Origin: Coleofasciculus sp937127375
GTDB taxonomy: Bacteria > Cyanobacteriota > Cyanobacteriia > Cyanobacteriales > Coleofasciculaceae
Reading direction: 5' to 3' (one strand)
Assembly: GCA_040218875.1 (NCBI GenBank)
Contig: JAVJQP010000053.1
Length of the DNA: 64,000 bases
The translations under genes and the position numbers were made by a program. Positions within the stretch are counted from its first letter, which is position 1; each line of letters opens with the position of its first letter. The notes under the pieces were generated by a model. That model saw only the letters and a program-made list of their open reading frames with translations, was not told the DNA's origin and made no database searches. Positions 50,746-60,109 of this stretch are shown here, in pieces.

Positions 50746-51457
50746 TTAATTGGATATGCAAGGGCATTTGACCAGTTGTTCAACCCGTTCTTTCCCTCGC
50801 GGTTTATCTCCTTGAATCAAACTGTAAAGATAAGTGCCAATGGCTTGTGCCAATCCAACAGGTACAGCATTGCCAATTTGTTTATACTTAGACGTTATTG
50901 ACCCACAAAAAATCCAGTCGTCAGGAAAGGTTTGAATTCTAGCACACTCCCGCACAGTCAAGGGACGCAGTTCTACGTGGATAATCCGCTTCCCTTTGGT
51001 TAATTGGTCGGTGACGAATAGCAGCAGAAAGTAACCCTTTTACATTCTCCATTACGAAAAATCGGGGTTGAATGTCTCGAACAACACGGACAAACTCCAT
51101 AAATAAACTGCCACAAGGGTCTAAGACTGAAGCCCTTTTTCCGGCTGTACTAAAAGGCTGACAAGGTGCGCCACCCACCACCAAGTCTACCTCATTCGGG
51201 CGTAACGCTCTCCCCTTTCCTAAAACTCTACCCCCTTCTAAAAGTAAATCTTGGGTACTGATTATTAGTAGGGGTTTTAACCGATTTTTTGTCTATTGGC
51301 AACAATAGCGTGATACGTTCCTTCTTCAGCAGGCTTCCCCCGCGTTTATTGGTGTGGTATCGTAATCTACATCAATCCGATACTCCGGTAAGAAAAGGGC
51401 TTGATACTTCGGCGAGTCTCGCCTGAAGGTTTCTGAGAAGTTTTGCCAAAAGCTCAT
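50746..51457 (-). pseudogene. C5 cytosine-DNA methyltransferase remnant, frameshifted and middle-deleted
   Basis: Pieces in order: an N-terminal segment from ATG 51457 (MSFWQNFSETFRRDSPKYQA, ending TTPINAG), a one-base frameshift at a G5 run (51337-51341), then EEGTYHAIVANRQKNRLKPL, motif IV in VVGGAPCQPFS, motif VI in FVMENVKGLLSAA, and after HRPINQR an abrupt jump to KRIIHVELRPLTVRECARIQ and KYKQIGNAVPV (motifs IX/X). The variable and target-recognition regions (motif VIII and more) are deleted; ACCAAAGGG at the junction is readable in both flanking frames. Motif I is not seen. It cannot be an active methyltransferase. Confidence 0.8.
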
Positions 51458-51477
51458 TAATCACTTCCTTGCCAATC

Positions 51478-52410
51478 TCAAGATAATGAAGTTTGAATGT
51501 CTTTCCAGAAAGCGCGAAGAGGAACACCAGATGTAGTTCCTGCCTCAAGCGAACGACCCACACGTCCTATACCCAGGTTTCCCCGATGAATAGCCACTAA
51601 TTGCCAATCCCGATTAAAAATTGGCGCACCAGATGAACCCTCATCGGTACTGATGTTGTGGTCGATGTAATCGTCTCCCACTTGCACAATCTGACCCAAG
51701 CCAGAAATTACAACATGCTGTCTCCGTGGATAGTGAATCAGACGAATTTCCTGACTACTATCTAGTATGGCATTGATGCAGTTAGTTATCCGTTGTCTCG
51801 GCTCACCTTTGACTTTGAGCAAAGCGTAATCGAGTTGATTAGAGCGTATCGCCGTATCCAGATTGAGTTCAAAGACATCTGAGTCTAAGGAGTAGCTCCC
51901 GAATGTGTAGTTAAAACGTACCCAGGCTTCTTGCACCTGACTTTTGCTAAAAATGTGGTTACAGGTGAGCAGCAGATTCTTGCCGATTAGAACACCAGTA
52001 CCAATGCCTTGTCCTTTGGGGGACTCAATTCTGCCAACTGCATTACGAGCTGCTAAAGCCTTAAAATTTTCCTGCCCCTGCTTAACTAATCGGGTGAATA
52101 AAGCAACATCTTGATCAGCTAGTCCATAGAGCGGAGCGAGTTCGCATAGGTACTTGAGTAGACTCACCATCGGGTGATAATCCAAGCGCCGATTAGAGAT
52201 GGGATAAATTTTAAACGCTGCGACTAACGCTGGAGCAAATTTAGTGGGTGTTGCACCCAGTTTTAGATTGCTTAGAAGAGCAATATCGACACCAGCGCTC
52301 TCCAAAACCTCTTGGCGTTCACTGGCATCGTTAACCTTAAGAGCAAATTGGTTTAGCGCCAACATTAAAGGTGTAACATCTTTCTGCTCCAAAAATAATT
52401 CAGGATTCAT
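51478..52410 (-). CDS. Trypsin-like protease with N-terminal effector-associated domain
   Basis: 310 residues. Residues ~20-105 form a helical domain with VLESAGVDIALLSNLKLGAT, PTKFAPALVAAFKIYP and HPMVSLLKYLCEL, the pattern of effector-associated domains (EAD) used as adaptors in bacterial conflict systems. The rest is a trypsin-like protease: VLIGKNLLLTCNHIF (His), DYALLKV (Asp), DEGSSGAPIFNRDWQLVAIH (Ser in GSSG). The catalytic triad looks complete. EAD-proteases are thought to be recruited to a sensor NTPase that carries a matching EAD; none is in the window. It starts divergently from the small gene at 52564. Confidence 0.85.
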   Translation of the reverse strand: MNPELFLEQKDVTPLMLALNQFALKVNDASERQEVLESAGVDIALLSNLKLGATPTKFAPALVAAFKIYPISNRRLDYHPMVSLLKYLCELAPLYGLADQDVALFTRLVKQGQENFKALAARNAVGRIESPKGQGIGTGVLIGKNLLLTCNHIFSKSQVQEAWVRFNYTFGSYSLDSDVFELNLDTAIRSNQLDYALLKVKGEPRQRITNCINAILDSSQEIRLIHYPRRQHVVISGLGQIVQVGDDYIDHNISTDEGSSGAPIFNRDWQLVAIHRGNLGIGRVGRSLEAGTTSGVPLRAFWKDIQTSLS

Positions 52411-52563
52411 AATACTTTCATCTGTCCAGCTTTAAGTTGAGTCGGAAAATTGAGATAAGTCTTCAACAGAAGGATATCAACAAACTGAAGTGGGGGTGAT
52501 TCCGGAAAATTGGAAAGTTGGTTCAATGGCTAATGAGCGTTACTCAGAAATAGGAGCAACCCC

Positions 52564-52791
52564 ATGACTAATACTCAGCAGGAAGTTATTAAAAAAGGAT
52601 ATAAAGCCTTAATCGATTCCTTGGGAGTCGTTGATGCTATCCGATTTATTCAATACTTTAGCCCAGGTCAAAGCGATTATACCCAAGAACGCCATCAGTG
52701 GCAAGACAACACGCCATTAGACGAGATTTTGCTCTCCATGAAACAGCATCAAGACAGCGGTATCAATCAATACGATGAAATTATTGAGTAG
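52564..52791 (+). CDS. Hypothetical small acidic protein
   Basis: 75 residues: a helical N-terminus (EVIKKGYKALIDSLGVVDAI RFIQYFSPGQSDYTQERH), then a charged linker and an acidic C-terminus ending YDEIIE. I remember similar small cyanobacterial proteins, some annotated as antitoxin-like, but cannot name a family. No toxin follows. ATG has AGGAGCAACCC 4-14 nt upstream (AGGAG), a good ribosome-binding site. Confidence 0.65.
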   Translation: MTNTQQEVIKKGYKALIDSLGVVDAIRFIQYFSPGQSDYTQERHQWQDNTPLDEILLSMKQHQDSGINQYDEIIE

Positions 52792-52881
52792 TGTCCTTAT
52801 CCAGTTATAAAACATTCCCAGGTTCTGCCTGGAAACGAGGGAGGCAAAGCCTGGGAACGAGGGAGACGAGGGAGGGTGTCT

Positions 52882-53016
52882 CTAGGCGTGACCAAAAATC
52901 GCGACTGAACTGGTAATTCCTGTTCCCCGATATTCTGTCTCCCGGCTATCGATGAGGGGTGGAATGCTCGGATAAGGGACGTTTTCGCTTTGAGTTTGAA
53001 AATCTCTAGTCTCCAT
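52882..53016 (-). pseudogene. DUF2231-like membrane protein, N-terminal fragment
   Basis: 44 codons with a good ribosome-binding site (AGGAG) read NVPYPSIPPLIDSRETEYRG and TGITSSVAIFGHA, which matches the start of DUF2231 membrane proteins (..PPLI..REYR.SG..STVAIAGHP..). The helices that should follow are missing; the frame stops right after the GHA. It begins 16 bp after the crtO remnant. Not in the usual ORF size range, so easily missed. Confidence 0.55.
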
Positions 53017-53032
53017 GGTTTTCTCCTACTGG

Positions 53033-53901
53033 TTATAGGGCACAGTCGATCTTCAAAATGCCATCATTACTATTGACAATCCGACGCTTGATCCGCTCGT
53101 TTAACTGAGGCGCGATCGCTTGGGCATCGGCTGGGTCAATAAGCTGAAGAAATAAACGCTGGGCATCAATGCTGGAGATAATCCCTTTTCTGGCTCGATA
53201 CTCCTGACCCCCTGCAACCCGAACAGCTTCGGCTCGTCCATTGTTGCCCATGAGAATCTGCTCAACATGCTGATCGCATAAGATAGTGCCTCCATGATGG
53301 TTCACCACCTTAATTAAGGCTTGGACTAAGGCACCCGTACCCCCACGCGGTCTGGCGGTACCAGGGTCATGGCGGAGTGCCATCATGATCGCCCCAATCG
53401 CGATCGTTTTCTCAGCCGGAGAAGCCCCCAGTTCCCTAAAATATCAATGATCGATTTAGGAGGTGCATTGAATATAGGAGTAATGGCTTGAATCAGGCGA
53501 TGCCAAAAGTCCATATACTCTCGATACTTCTGGGCATCACGCTGGCTATAGCGAGCGATTTCGGCACAAGTCTTTTCAACAGAACGATGAGCTAAGAAAT
53601 ACTTGCCATCAGGATGAGGACAGAAAATAGTGGGATCGCAGTATAGATACTCAAGTCCAAACTTGGTTAACTCGAGTTCTTCAACAACTGGTCCTAGGTG
53701 AATAAATTCGTGATCGATCGCACATAGGTTAAAGTAGAAGCCCGGAACTTCTTCTGGCATGGCTTCCTCCGTTGTAGCAGCGCCACCTACGACAGATCGC
53801 TTTTCTAGTAGCAAAACGCTGTAACCAGACTTGAGCAAATAACCTGCACAGACTAAACCATTATGACCCGCACCGATGATGATGACATCATAAGTTTCCA
53901 T
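53033..53901 (-). pseudogene. crtO: CrtO-type beta-carotene ketolase remnant
   Basis: From ATG 53901 the first ~155 codons encode the FAD-binding N-terminus (VIIIGAGHNGLVCAGYLLKS, NLCAIDHEFIHLGPVVEELE, NAPPKSIIDILGNW), as in CrtO. After GNWG the frame is lost; in another frame ELGASPAEKTIAIGAIMMAL, RHDPGTARPRGGTGALVQAL and RRIVNSNDGILKIDCAL follow, the family's middle part. About 80 codons are missing between the two, and everything after KIDCAL (over 200 residues) is absent. The enzyme, which would make canthaxanthin/echinenone, cannot be functional. Confidence 0.85.
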
Positions 53902-54055
53902 AAGGTAGAGATATTTATATTTTCCAGATCGTAAGGAACTTGCATGGTTTGTTGAATCTACCCTAAGGAGTAAGTTACTTAAACAAAGGGTACTGACGCA
54001 AGGGTGAGATATAGGTTAAATGTAGGTTCGACTTGATTGTGCTGATCTACGTTGA

Positions 54056-54313
54056 TTAGTTTTTTGAAGCTAAGACTGGCTTCCCAGTAGATACAACCTG
54101 TTCAATGATATCAGCCGCTCGATTCACTCCAAGAGGGTACTCAGATTCACCAATTGCCCAAAAATCCAGTCCTGCTGCCACAGTTTTGGGCTGAGCATCG
54201 AGTATTCCAAATAGGGTAACACGATGACCACGCTTGTTTAGCTCGTATCCTAACGTGGTCATCGGGTTGAGGTGACCTGCTGAAGCAGGACAGATGATGC
54301 CAAAGTGGGTCAT
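54056..54313 (-). pseudogene. CrtX-like glycosyltransferase remnant, middle deleted in frame
   Basis: From ATG 54313 the frame reads MTHFGIICPASAGHLNPMTT, RGHRVTLFGILDAQPKTVAA and ..GESEYPLG, the N-terminal ~60 residues of MGT/UGT glycosyltransferases of the zeaxanthin glucosyltransferase type. It then continues NRAADIIEQVVSTGKPVLAS, which is the C-terminal end of such proteins. Some 300 residues with both substrate sites are gone but the frame is kept. Adjacent crtO remnant suggests a former carotenoid glycoside locus. Confidence 0.75.
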
Positions 54314-54419
54314 ATCAGTTTGAGATTGTAAATGGGATGATCTCCAGAGCGATCGCGCCAATGTGTTAGCCTCCACAGTACTCTATTAATAGCGATCGCA
54401 ATAATTATAGGGGTTATGA

Positions 54420-55475
54420 ATGAAACTGTTTGTGCCAGGTCGCCTTTGTCTGTTTGGTGAACACAGCGATTGGGCGGGAGGCTACCGCCGCCTGAATCCT
54501 CAGCTTGAAAAAGGCTACACCCTTATCACAGGAACCAACCAGGGACTCTATGCCAACGTCAAGCCCCACCCTACTCATTTTATTCTTCATGCTTCCCTGA
54601 GTGATGGCACTCGTCCAGAACCCATTCAGTTACCCATGGAACGCCCAGTGCTCCTGGCTGAAGCCCAAAAGGGAGGGTTTTGCAGTTATGCGGCTGGCGT
54701 CGCTTATCATTTTCTTACCTATTTCCAAGTAGGTGGCGTAGAAATCGATAACTATTGCACTGATTTACCCATACAAAAAGGGTTATCATCCAGTGCCGCT
54801 ATTTGCGTTTTAGTCGCACGCGCCTTTAATCATTTATATGACCTGAAAATGAATCGGCGAGGCGAAATGGAATATGCTTATCTAGGTGAGACAACTACAC
54901 CTTCTCGCTGCGGACGTATGGATCAAGCCTGCGCTTATGGGAATCAACCAATTGCCATTATTTTTGATGGCGCATCGGCGGATATTATCGAGCTAAATGT
55001 TCCAAAAGATTTGTTTTTTGTCATTGTTGATCTGGGCGCGAGTAAAAATACCCAAGAAATCCTCAGTCGGCTGAATCAGTGTTATCCCTTTGGTACTGAT
55101 AACGTACAGAAGAATGTACAGCACTATCTCGGCACTATTAGTTATCAAATTACTCAAGAAGCCGTTGAAGTACTGCAAACAGGAGATGCTCTCAAGCTGG
55201 GTCAGTTGATGACAAAGGCTCAAGCTGAATTTGATCGCTATCTCATCCCCGCTTGTTCCCAACAATTGACGGCTCCCGTTTTGCACCAACTGCTCAATTA
55301 TGAGCCGATTCAACCTTATATTTTAGGGGGGAAGGGTGTAGGTTCTCAAGGCGATGGTACTGCCCAATTTATTGTAAAAAATAAGACTAATCAACAAAAA
55401 GTTATCCGAATTATTCAGCAAGACTTTCCCCAAATGCATCCCTTGACGCTAACTATTCATGCTAATTCCGAGTAG
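54420..55475 (+). CDS. GHMP family sugar kinase
   Basis: 351 residues. MKLFVPGRLCLFGEHSDWAG is the GHMP motif 1 of galactokinase/glucuronokinase-type enzymes. LPIQKGLSSSAAICVLVARA is the ATP-binding motif 2, and PYILGGKGVGSQGDGTAQFI is motif 3. Phosphorylates a sugar at C1 in related enzymes; the substrate (galactose, arabinose, glucuronate or heptose) cannot be told from the sequence. It starts 106 bp from the crtX-like remnant and is divergent from it. Confidence 0.88.
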   Translation: MKLFVPGRLCLFGEHSDWAGGYRRLNPQLEKGYTLITGTNQGLYANVKPHPTHFILHASLSDGTRPEPIQLPMERPVLLAEAQKGGFCSYAAGVAYHFLTYFQVGGVEIDNYCTDLPIQKGLSSSAAICVLVARAFNHLYDLKMNRRGEMEYAYLGETTTPSRCGRMDQACAYGNQPIAIIFDGASADIIELNVPKDLFFVIVDLGASKNTQEILSRLNQCYPFGTDNVQKNVQHYLGTISYQITQEAVEVLQTGDALKLGQLMTKAQAEFDRYLIPACSQQLTAPVLHQLLNYEPIQPYILGGKGVGSQGDGTAQFIVKNKTNQQKVIRIIQQDFPQMHPLTLTIHANSE

Positions 55476-55597
55476 TCTTGACCCAACACTAGGCTAGTTG
55501 GGCATGGCGCGTGAGTTTTGAGTGTATAGGGGTAAGTTTATGTTCTTTCGGGCAGCTATTGATGATAACGTTACCTCAAACCAATTCTTTCCGAATG

Positions 55598-55657
55598 TAG
55601 GGGCGGGTTTCACTACTATCGTTTACTTTGCACCCAGATGTCACTAAACCCGCCCCG
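55598..55657. repeat. Dispersed repeat family C copy
   Basis: GTAGGGGCGGGTTTCACTAC ... TCACTAAACCCGCCCCGA. Confidence 0.75.
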
Positions 55658-55756
55658 ACTAAGTTTTGAATTTTGACCTTTTTAAAATCAAGGCTTTGAG
55701 GACGATTTAAGGTTCATTTAGTGCAAGCAATAAGCCTTGATAGGTAAAAAACTGAC

Positions 55757-55808
55757 ACAATAGCGAGCAAGATGCAAAGCCTGCGGCATGGCTTCGCTTA
55801 ACGCACTA
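55757..55808 (+). repeat. Solitary core module of family B
   Basis: AGCGAGCAAGATGCAAAGCC TGCGGCATGGCTTCGC...GCACTACAA, the inserted core of 42028-42153 and 50514-50640, but without the AAGCTGT terminal repeats. Confidence 0.75.
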
Positions 55809-55878
55809 CAACAACCTCTCGCTGTTCCCTGTTTCCTGTTCTCTCCCCTCACCCCAATACTGATTCAGCAACCCTTAA

Positions 55879-56808
55879 CTAAAGTTCACCCTCGTCGTTA
55901 TTAGATTCCAGAAATCCTTGTTCAATGAGAAACTCTTTCGCTACCTCACCCGGTTCCCTTTGTTTCCCAGTTACCTGGTAATTGAGACGTTGCATTGTCT
56001 CATCTGTAATTGTTGCCGAAAGCTTGTTGAGTATCGTTTCAATTTCTGGGTTTTCTTCTAGGACTTCCTGACGCACGACGGGCGCAACTTGATAAGGAGG
56101 AAAGAAATTTTTGTCATCTTCAAGTCTGACTAAATTGAGAGCGCTGACTTCTCCATCTGTAGCAAATCCTACAGCAATATCAGCTTGATCTTGAGCCAAG
56201 GCTTGATACCTCAATGCGGCATTCACCGGTTTATACTCTGCTAGTTTAAAATCACCGTACACTTCCTTGAGCCCTGATAATCCATCAGGACGTCCTTGGA
56301 ACTCATAGGTGCCAACCATCTTCAGTTCATTAGCTTGAGGCACTATATCGGAAATCGTTTCAATTCCATACTGTTGGGCATCCTCTGGCGTCATAAACAG
56401 CGCATACGTATTATTCAGGGGTGCGGGTTCGAGCCATTCTAAATTAAACTGTTCCGCATACTCCTGGGAAACGATTTTATAGACTTGTTGGGAATCGCTA
56501 TTCCGGGGACGCTTTAAAATTGTGATCAATCCAGTCCCGGTATATTCTGGATATAAATCAATTTCTCCCGATTTGAGACTCTCATGAGTCACCTGACTCC
56601 CTCCTAAGTTAAGTTTGCGTTCTACGGGAAAACCATTCTCTTCTAATACCAGCGCATACATTTCTCCTAATATAAATTGTTCAGCAAAATCTTTTGAGCC
56701 AACTCGAATCGCTCCTGATTCTGCACTATCACCACCGCAACTGCTGAGGGTTGCGATCGCGAAAAGAGTTAGTAATGGTAGAATTACCAATTGACGGATT
56801 TTTTGCAT
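55879..56808 (-). CDS. Glycine betaine/choline-type ABC transporter substrate-binding lipoprotein
   Basis: 309 residues. The signal sequence ends in a lipobox (ATLSSC), so it is anchored outside the plasma membrane. The mature part (IRVGSKDFAEQFILGEMYAL, GEIDLYPEYTGTGLITIL, DIAVGFATDGEVSAL) is characteristic of OpuAC/ProX/OsmF proteins that bind compatible solutes for osmoprotection. ATG 56808 (MQKIRQLV) is chosen since the longer frame adds 15 residues before the signal peptide. The permease and ATPase genes are not next to it; the gene upstream is an ABC-2-type permease of another sort. Confidence 0.9.
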   Translation of the reverse strand: MQKIRQLVILPLLTLFAIATLSSCGGDSAESGAIRVGSKDFAEQFILGEMYALVLEENGFPVERKLNLGGSQVTHESLKSGEIDLYPEYTGTGLITILKRPRNSDSQQVYKIVSQEYAEQFNLEWLEPAPLNNTYALFMTPEDAQQYGIETISDIVPQANELKMVGTYEFQGRPDGLSGLKEVYGDFKLAEYKPVNAALRYQALAQDQADIAVGFATDGEVSALNLVRLEDDKNFFPPYQVAPVVRQEVLEENPEIETILNKLSATITDETMQRLNYQVTGKQREPGEVAKEFLIEQGFLESNNDEGEL

Positions 56809-56861
56809 TATGCAGCTTTTCTGGGTTTCCTTCCAAGGGTTTAGCCAACACAATTCTAGCT

Positions 56862-56889
56862 GTAGAGACGCGCCATGGCGCGTCTCTAC
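56862..56889. repeat. Family D palindrome, perfect copy
   Basis: GTAGAGACGCGCCATGGCGC GTCTCTAC: a perfect 28-bp palindrome; reference copy for the one inside isrB. Confidence 0.85.
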
Positions 56890-56929
56890 AATACAATGAG
56901 GAACAATGAGGATTCAATTACTGAATCTC

Positions 56930-58624
56930 TCAGGACGTCTGCCCAGACAGTAATGCTTTCGTCGAAGACTCACCTGCTTTTTTCAACTGTCGGGTGAGTT
57001 GAAGATTCAGCAAGACTAACGCGAGAGATTGACCCACCAGAGCCAGTAATACGGATGTTCCCGCCGCATATTGGATGCTAGCCCAAGGAAACGCCGAAAA
57101 TAGCCATACCAGGGGTTGTACGGATGGGGACATGGACAACACTTCCAGCATAATCGGCGGTAAGATAATCAGTCCACCAACCATGGTTGCTGCCCAAACC
57201 GCCCGCTTGGGTGTTTTCAGCAACAGCATAAGCTGTCCGATGGAAGCATAAAACACGATGAGACCGACGGTTACCAATAACCCCAAAATCGCGGGTGTCT
57301 TGTATTCACTGGGCGACCACAGCAGAATCCATGGCAGTAAAATAGCAGACGCGATCGCTAAATTCAAGAAAATCGCCACAGGCGCTGGACTGGTTCTGCC
57401 CCAGATTAAGTCTGCCATAATTCCAGCCTTGCGGGACGAGCGTTTGGCATGGCGGTAACGCGCCCAATCTTGCATCGTTTGACGATGGGGACTCAACGCT
57501 GCAATTAACCCTAAAAATAGGATCAAGTTAAACACCAGCAGGATTTCTAGATTCTCAAACAATCCTTCAGCATAACTTTTCCATTCATGTACCTGAGGAT
57601 TTAGGGCAAATCCGAGAATCATCACTTCAAAGCAAGCCGTTAACCGATAACTTTGTCGCTTACTCAGTAAGGTAGCCGTGGGATTGTGAAAATTCCGATT
57701 TAATCCCTGCCAAATCCAGTAACTCCATAAACCCGCATTGAGAATAGCAAATCCCGCCATCATCCAGATTGTCTTTCCGAGGGGGAGATAAAACCAACCC
57801 AAGTCCCAAAAATCACCGTTGGGATGCGTATTAACGACATCTAGAGAACTCGAATCAATCAGGTACGGTAACAAAATTGCCGGATTAAATAAGGTCAGCC
57901 AATCCGTGGGGTAATGGTTCATACCCCCGTCAATAACGCTGGTGCTAATCGATAGAAATAGGAGAATTGCGCCACCCCCCAACCACGCTTGAAAACCGCC
58001 CAACCAATTACCGACTAAGCCAAAAAGTAACGCCCCACTGAAAAAGAATAGGCAACTAGCACCTAGAACCGTGTAGAAGGCTAAAATCTGACTCAAACCC
58101 ATGTCACCTGCCCAACCCGCCACTAGATGCAAGGGCAAGGCTAGGGCGGCGACTAGGTAAAGTAACAGGGGAACTCCCAATAATTTGCCGCCTAAAATAC
58201 TCAGCGTTGAACCCGGAGTCAGCCGTAAAAAATTCAGAGTACGCCGACGTTCTTCCTGAGACAAATCACTAATCAGCATATAGATGCCCACGACTAACAG
58301 GGCAAAAATACCGATTAGGCTGAGTCCCAAAAAGACATCCTGCCACCAGAGTGACCAATTGATCACAAACCCACCTACACCATCGAATAGACAGGCGGGA
58401 ATCGTGGAGTATTCCTCAGTTGACCCTGTACAATAACGGTTGTAAAGCCTCATGCTATCCTTAACCACGGGTAATTTACCCGCGAAAGCCATCAGCAGCA
58501 GTAACTGTCCCAGGAAAGACATGGCGACGGCAATTAAAATATTGCGTGATTTAAGCCGTCCTTTGATTTCCCGAAACAACTGGGGATTCCATTCGCCGAG
58601 TTGGTTAACTAAATTCAGTGCCAT
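56930..58624 (-). CDS. ABC-2-type transporter permease-like membrane protein
   Basis: 564 residues with about 11-12 hydrophobic helices. The first helix follows FREIKGRLKSRNILIAVAMS; SQEERRRTLNFLRLTPGSTL, which is typical of ABC-2 permeases (compare ...RTLDLLLLTPLS...), follows about residue 125, and SKRQSYRLTACFEVMILGF marks the second half. It looks like two fused halves of an exporter-type permease. No ATPase gene is adjacent. Substrate unknown. Confidence 0.85.
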   Translation of the reverse strand: MALNLVNQLGEWNPQLFREIKGRLKSRNILIAVAMSFLGQLLLLMAFAGKLPVVKDSMRLYNRYCTGSTEEYSTIPACLFDGVGGFVINWSLWWQDVFLGLSLIGIFALLVVGIYMLISDLSQEERRRTLNFLRLTPGSTLSILGGKLLGVPLLLYLVAALALPLHLVAGWAGDMGLSQILAFYTVLGASCLFFFSGALLFGLVGNWLGGFQAWLGGGAILLFLSISTSVIDGGMNHYPTDWLTLFNPAILLPYLIDSSSLDVVNTHPNGDFWDLGWFYLPLGKTIWMMAGFAILNAGLWSYWIWQGLNRNFHNPTATLLSKRQSYRLTACFEVMILGFALNPQVHEWKSYAEGLFENLEILLVFNLILFLGLIAALSPHRQTMQDWARYRHAKRSSRKAGIMADLIWGRTSPAPVAIFLNLAIASAILLPWILLWSPSEYKTPAILGLLVTVGLIVFYASIGQLMLLLKTPKRAVWAATMVGGLIILPPIMLEVLSMSPSVQPLVWLFSAFPWASIQYAAGTSVLLALVGQSLALVLLNLQLTRQLKKAGESSTKALLSGQTS

Positions 58625-58919
58625 CGTAATCTCAGTCTCCGTAGGTAAAAGCTTATAGTGTTCTAACTCGATAAGTTTTGTGCGTCCTCCAGTTCGTTCC
58701 CGATGAGCGAATACTCAAAAACTCATCACTACAATTCGTTCTTCTCCTCCTCACCAATCACCTCTTCCCCAATCCCCATTTTCCCGACAAAATTCAAAAA
58801 TTGAAACATTGATTCCGGTCAGGGGGGTCAATTAGCCGTTATCATAAGAGACTGCCTGGTCAGTCATAAGGTTCAGGTGTCCACGTTTTGAAATTGTCCC
58901 CAAGATTACACGATAAGTT

Positions 58920-60011
58920 ATGGCACAGCAGCACTACCGCATTACCCTTTTGCCCGGTGATGGCATTGGTCCAGAAATTATGGCAGTCGCGGTAGATGTG
59001 TTAAAGGTGATTGGCGCACAGTTCGACCTTAGCTTTGAGTTCACTGAAGCCTTAATCGGAGGGGCGGCAATTGATGCTACTGGGGAACCCCTACCGACTG
59101 ACACCCTGGAAAAATGTCGCCATAGCGACGCTGTTTTACTGGCTGCCATCGGCGGTTATCAATGGGATAACCTGCCGCGCCATCAACGCCCGGAAACGGG
59201 TTTGTTGGGATTACGAGCAGGATTAGGGTTATTTGCCAATTTGCGACCTGCCACCATATTACCCCAACTCATTGATGCCTCAACCTTGAAACGGGAGGTG
59301 GTTGACGGGGTGGATATTATGGTGGTGCGAGAATTGACAGGCGGGGTTTATTTCGGTCAGCCCAAGGGTATCTTTACCACTGAAACGGGGGAAAAGCGCG
59401 GTGTAAATACGATGGCGTATACCGAAGCCGAAATTGACCGCATTGGACGAGTGGCATTTGAAACCGCTCGCAAACGCCAAGGTAAACTCTGTTCGGTTGA
59501 TAAAGCCAATGTTCTCGAGGTATCTCAATTATGGCGCGATCGCATCACCCAATTAGCGACTGAGTATCCGGATGTGGAGTTATCTCATTTGTATGTTGAC
59601 AATGCTGCCATGCAGTTAGTCAGGGCACCTAAGCAGTTCGATACGATTGTCACGGGCAATTTATTCGGAGACGTGCTTTCTGATGCGGCGGCGATGCTCA
59701 CCGGGAGTATTGGCATGTTACCTTCAGCCAGTTTAGGGGAAAAAGGACCCGGCGTTTTTGAACCCGTTCACGGTTCCGCCCCGGATATTGCTGGGCAAAA
59801 TAAGGCAAATCCCTTGGCTCAAGTGTTGAGTGCGGCGATGATGCTACGCTATGGGTTAAATCAGGCAACGGCGGCTGACCAAATTGAGCAAGCCGTTTTT
59901 CAAGTTTTAGAGAAAGGGAACCGTACAGGGGATATTATGTCAGCAGGAATGACGCTTGTCGGTTGCCAGGAAATGGGAAATGCTTTGATTGAGATTCTCA
60001 AAGAGCCATAA
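58920..60011 (+). CDS. leuB: 3-isopropylmalate dehydrogenase
   Basis: 363 residues. NAD-dependent oxidative decarboxylation of 3-isopropylmalate in leucine synthesis. Motifs: ITLLPGDGIGPEIMAVAVDV, LLAAIGGYQWDNLP, RELTGGVYFGQPKG, VDKANVLEVSQLWRD and the substrate/metal block GNLFGDVLSDAAAMLTGSIG, with HGSAPDIAGQNKANP. Stands alone on the plus strand. Confidence 0.97.
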   Translation: MAQQHYRITLLPGDGIGPEIMAVAVDVLKVIGAQFDLSFEFTEALIGGAAIDATGEPLPTDTLEKCRHSDAVLLAAIGGYQWDNLPRHQRPETGLLGLRAGLGLFANLRPATILPQLIDASTLKREVVDGVDIMVVRELTGGVYFGQPKGIFTTETGEKRGVNTMAYTEAEIDRIGRVAFETARKRQGKLCSVDKANVLEVSQLWRDRITQLATEYPDVELSHLYVDNAAMQLVRAPKQFDTIVTGNLFGDVLSDAAAMLTGSIGMLPSASLGEKGPGVFEPVHGSAPDIAGQNKANPLAQVLSAAMMLRYGLNQATAADQIEQAVFQVLEKGNRTGDIMSAGMTLVGCQEMGNALIEILKEP

Positions 60012-60109
60012 GTTAAGTCAAACAGGAGGATGACCTAGTACAGCTACTCTGATGCAAAGAAACGTCCGGCAAGAATCATGTTGGTGAATTAAACAGTAGG
60101 GTTAGGCGG

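Larger units (their letters stand above)
55476..55878. other. Repeat-filled intergenic region
   Basis: Contains a family C element (55598-55657), a solitary family B core (55757-55808) and TTCCCTGTTTCCTGTTCTC heptamer-like sequence. No gene seen. Confidence 0.7.
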
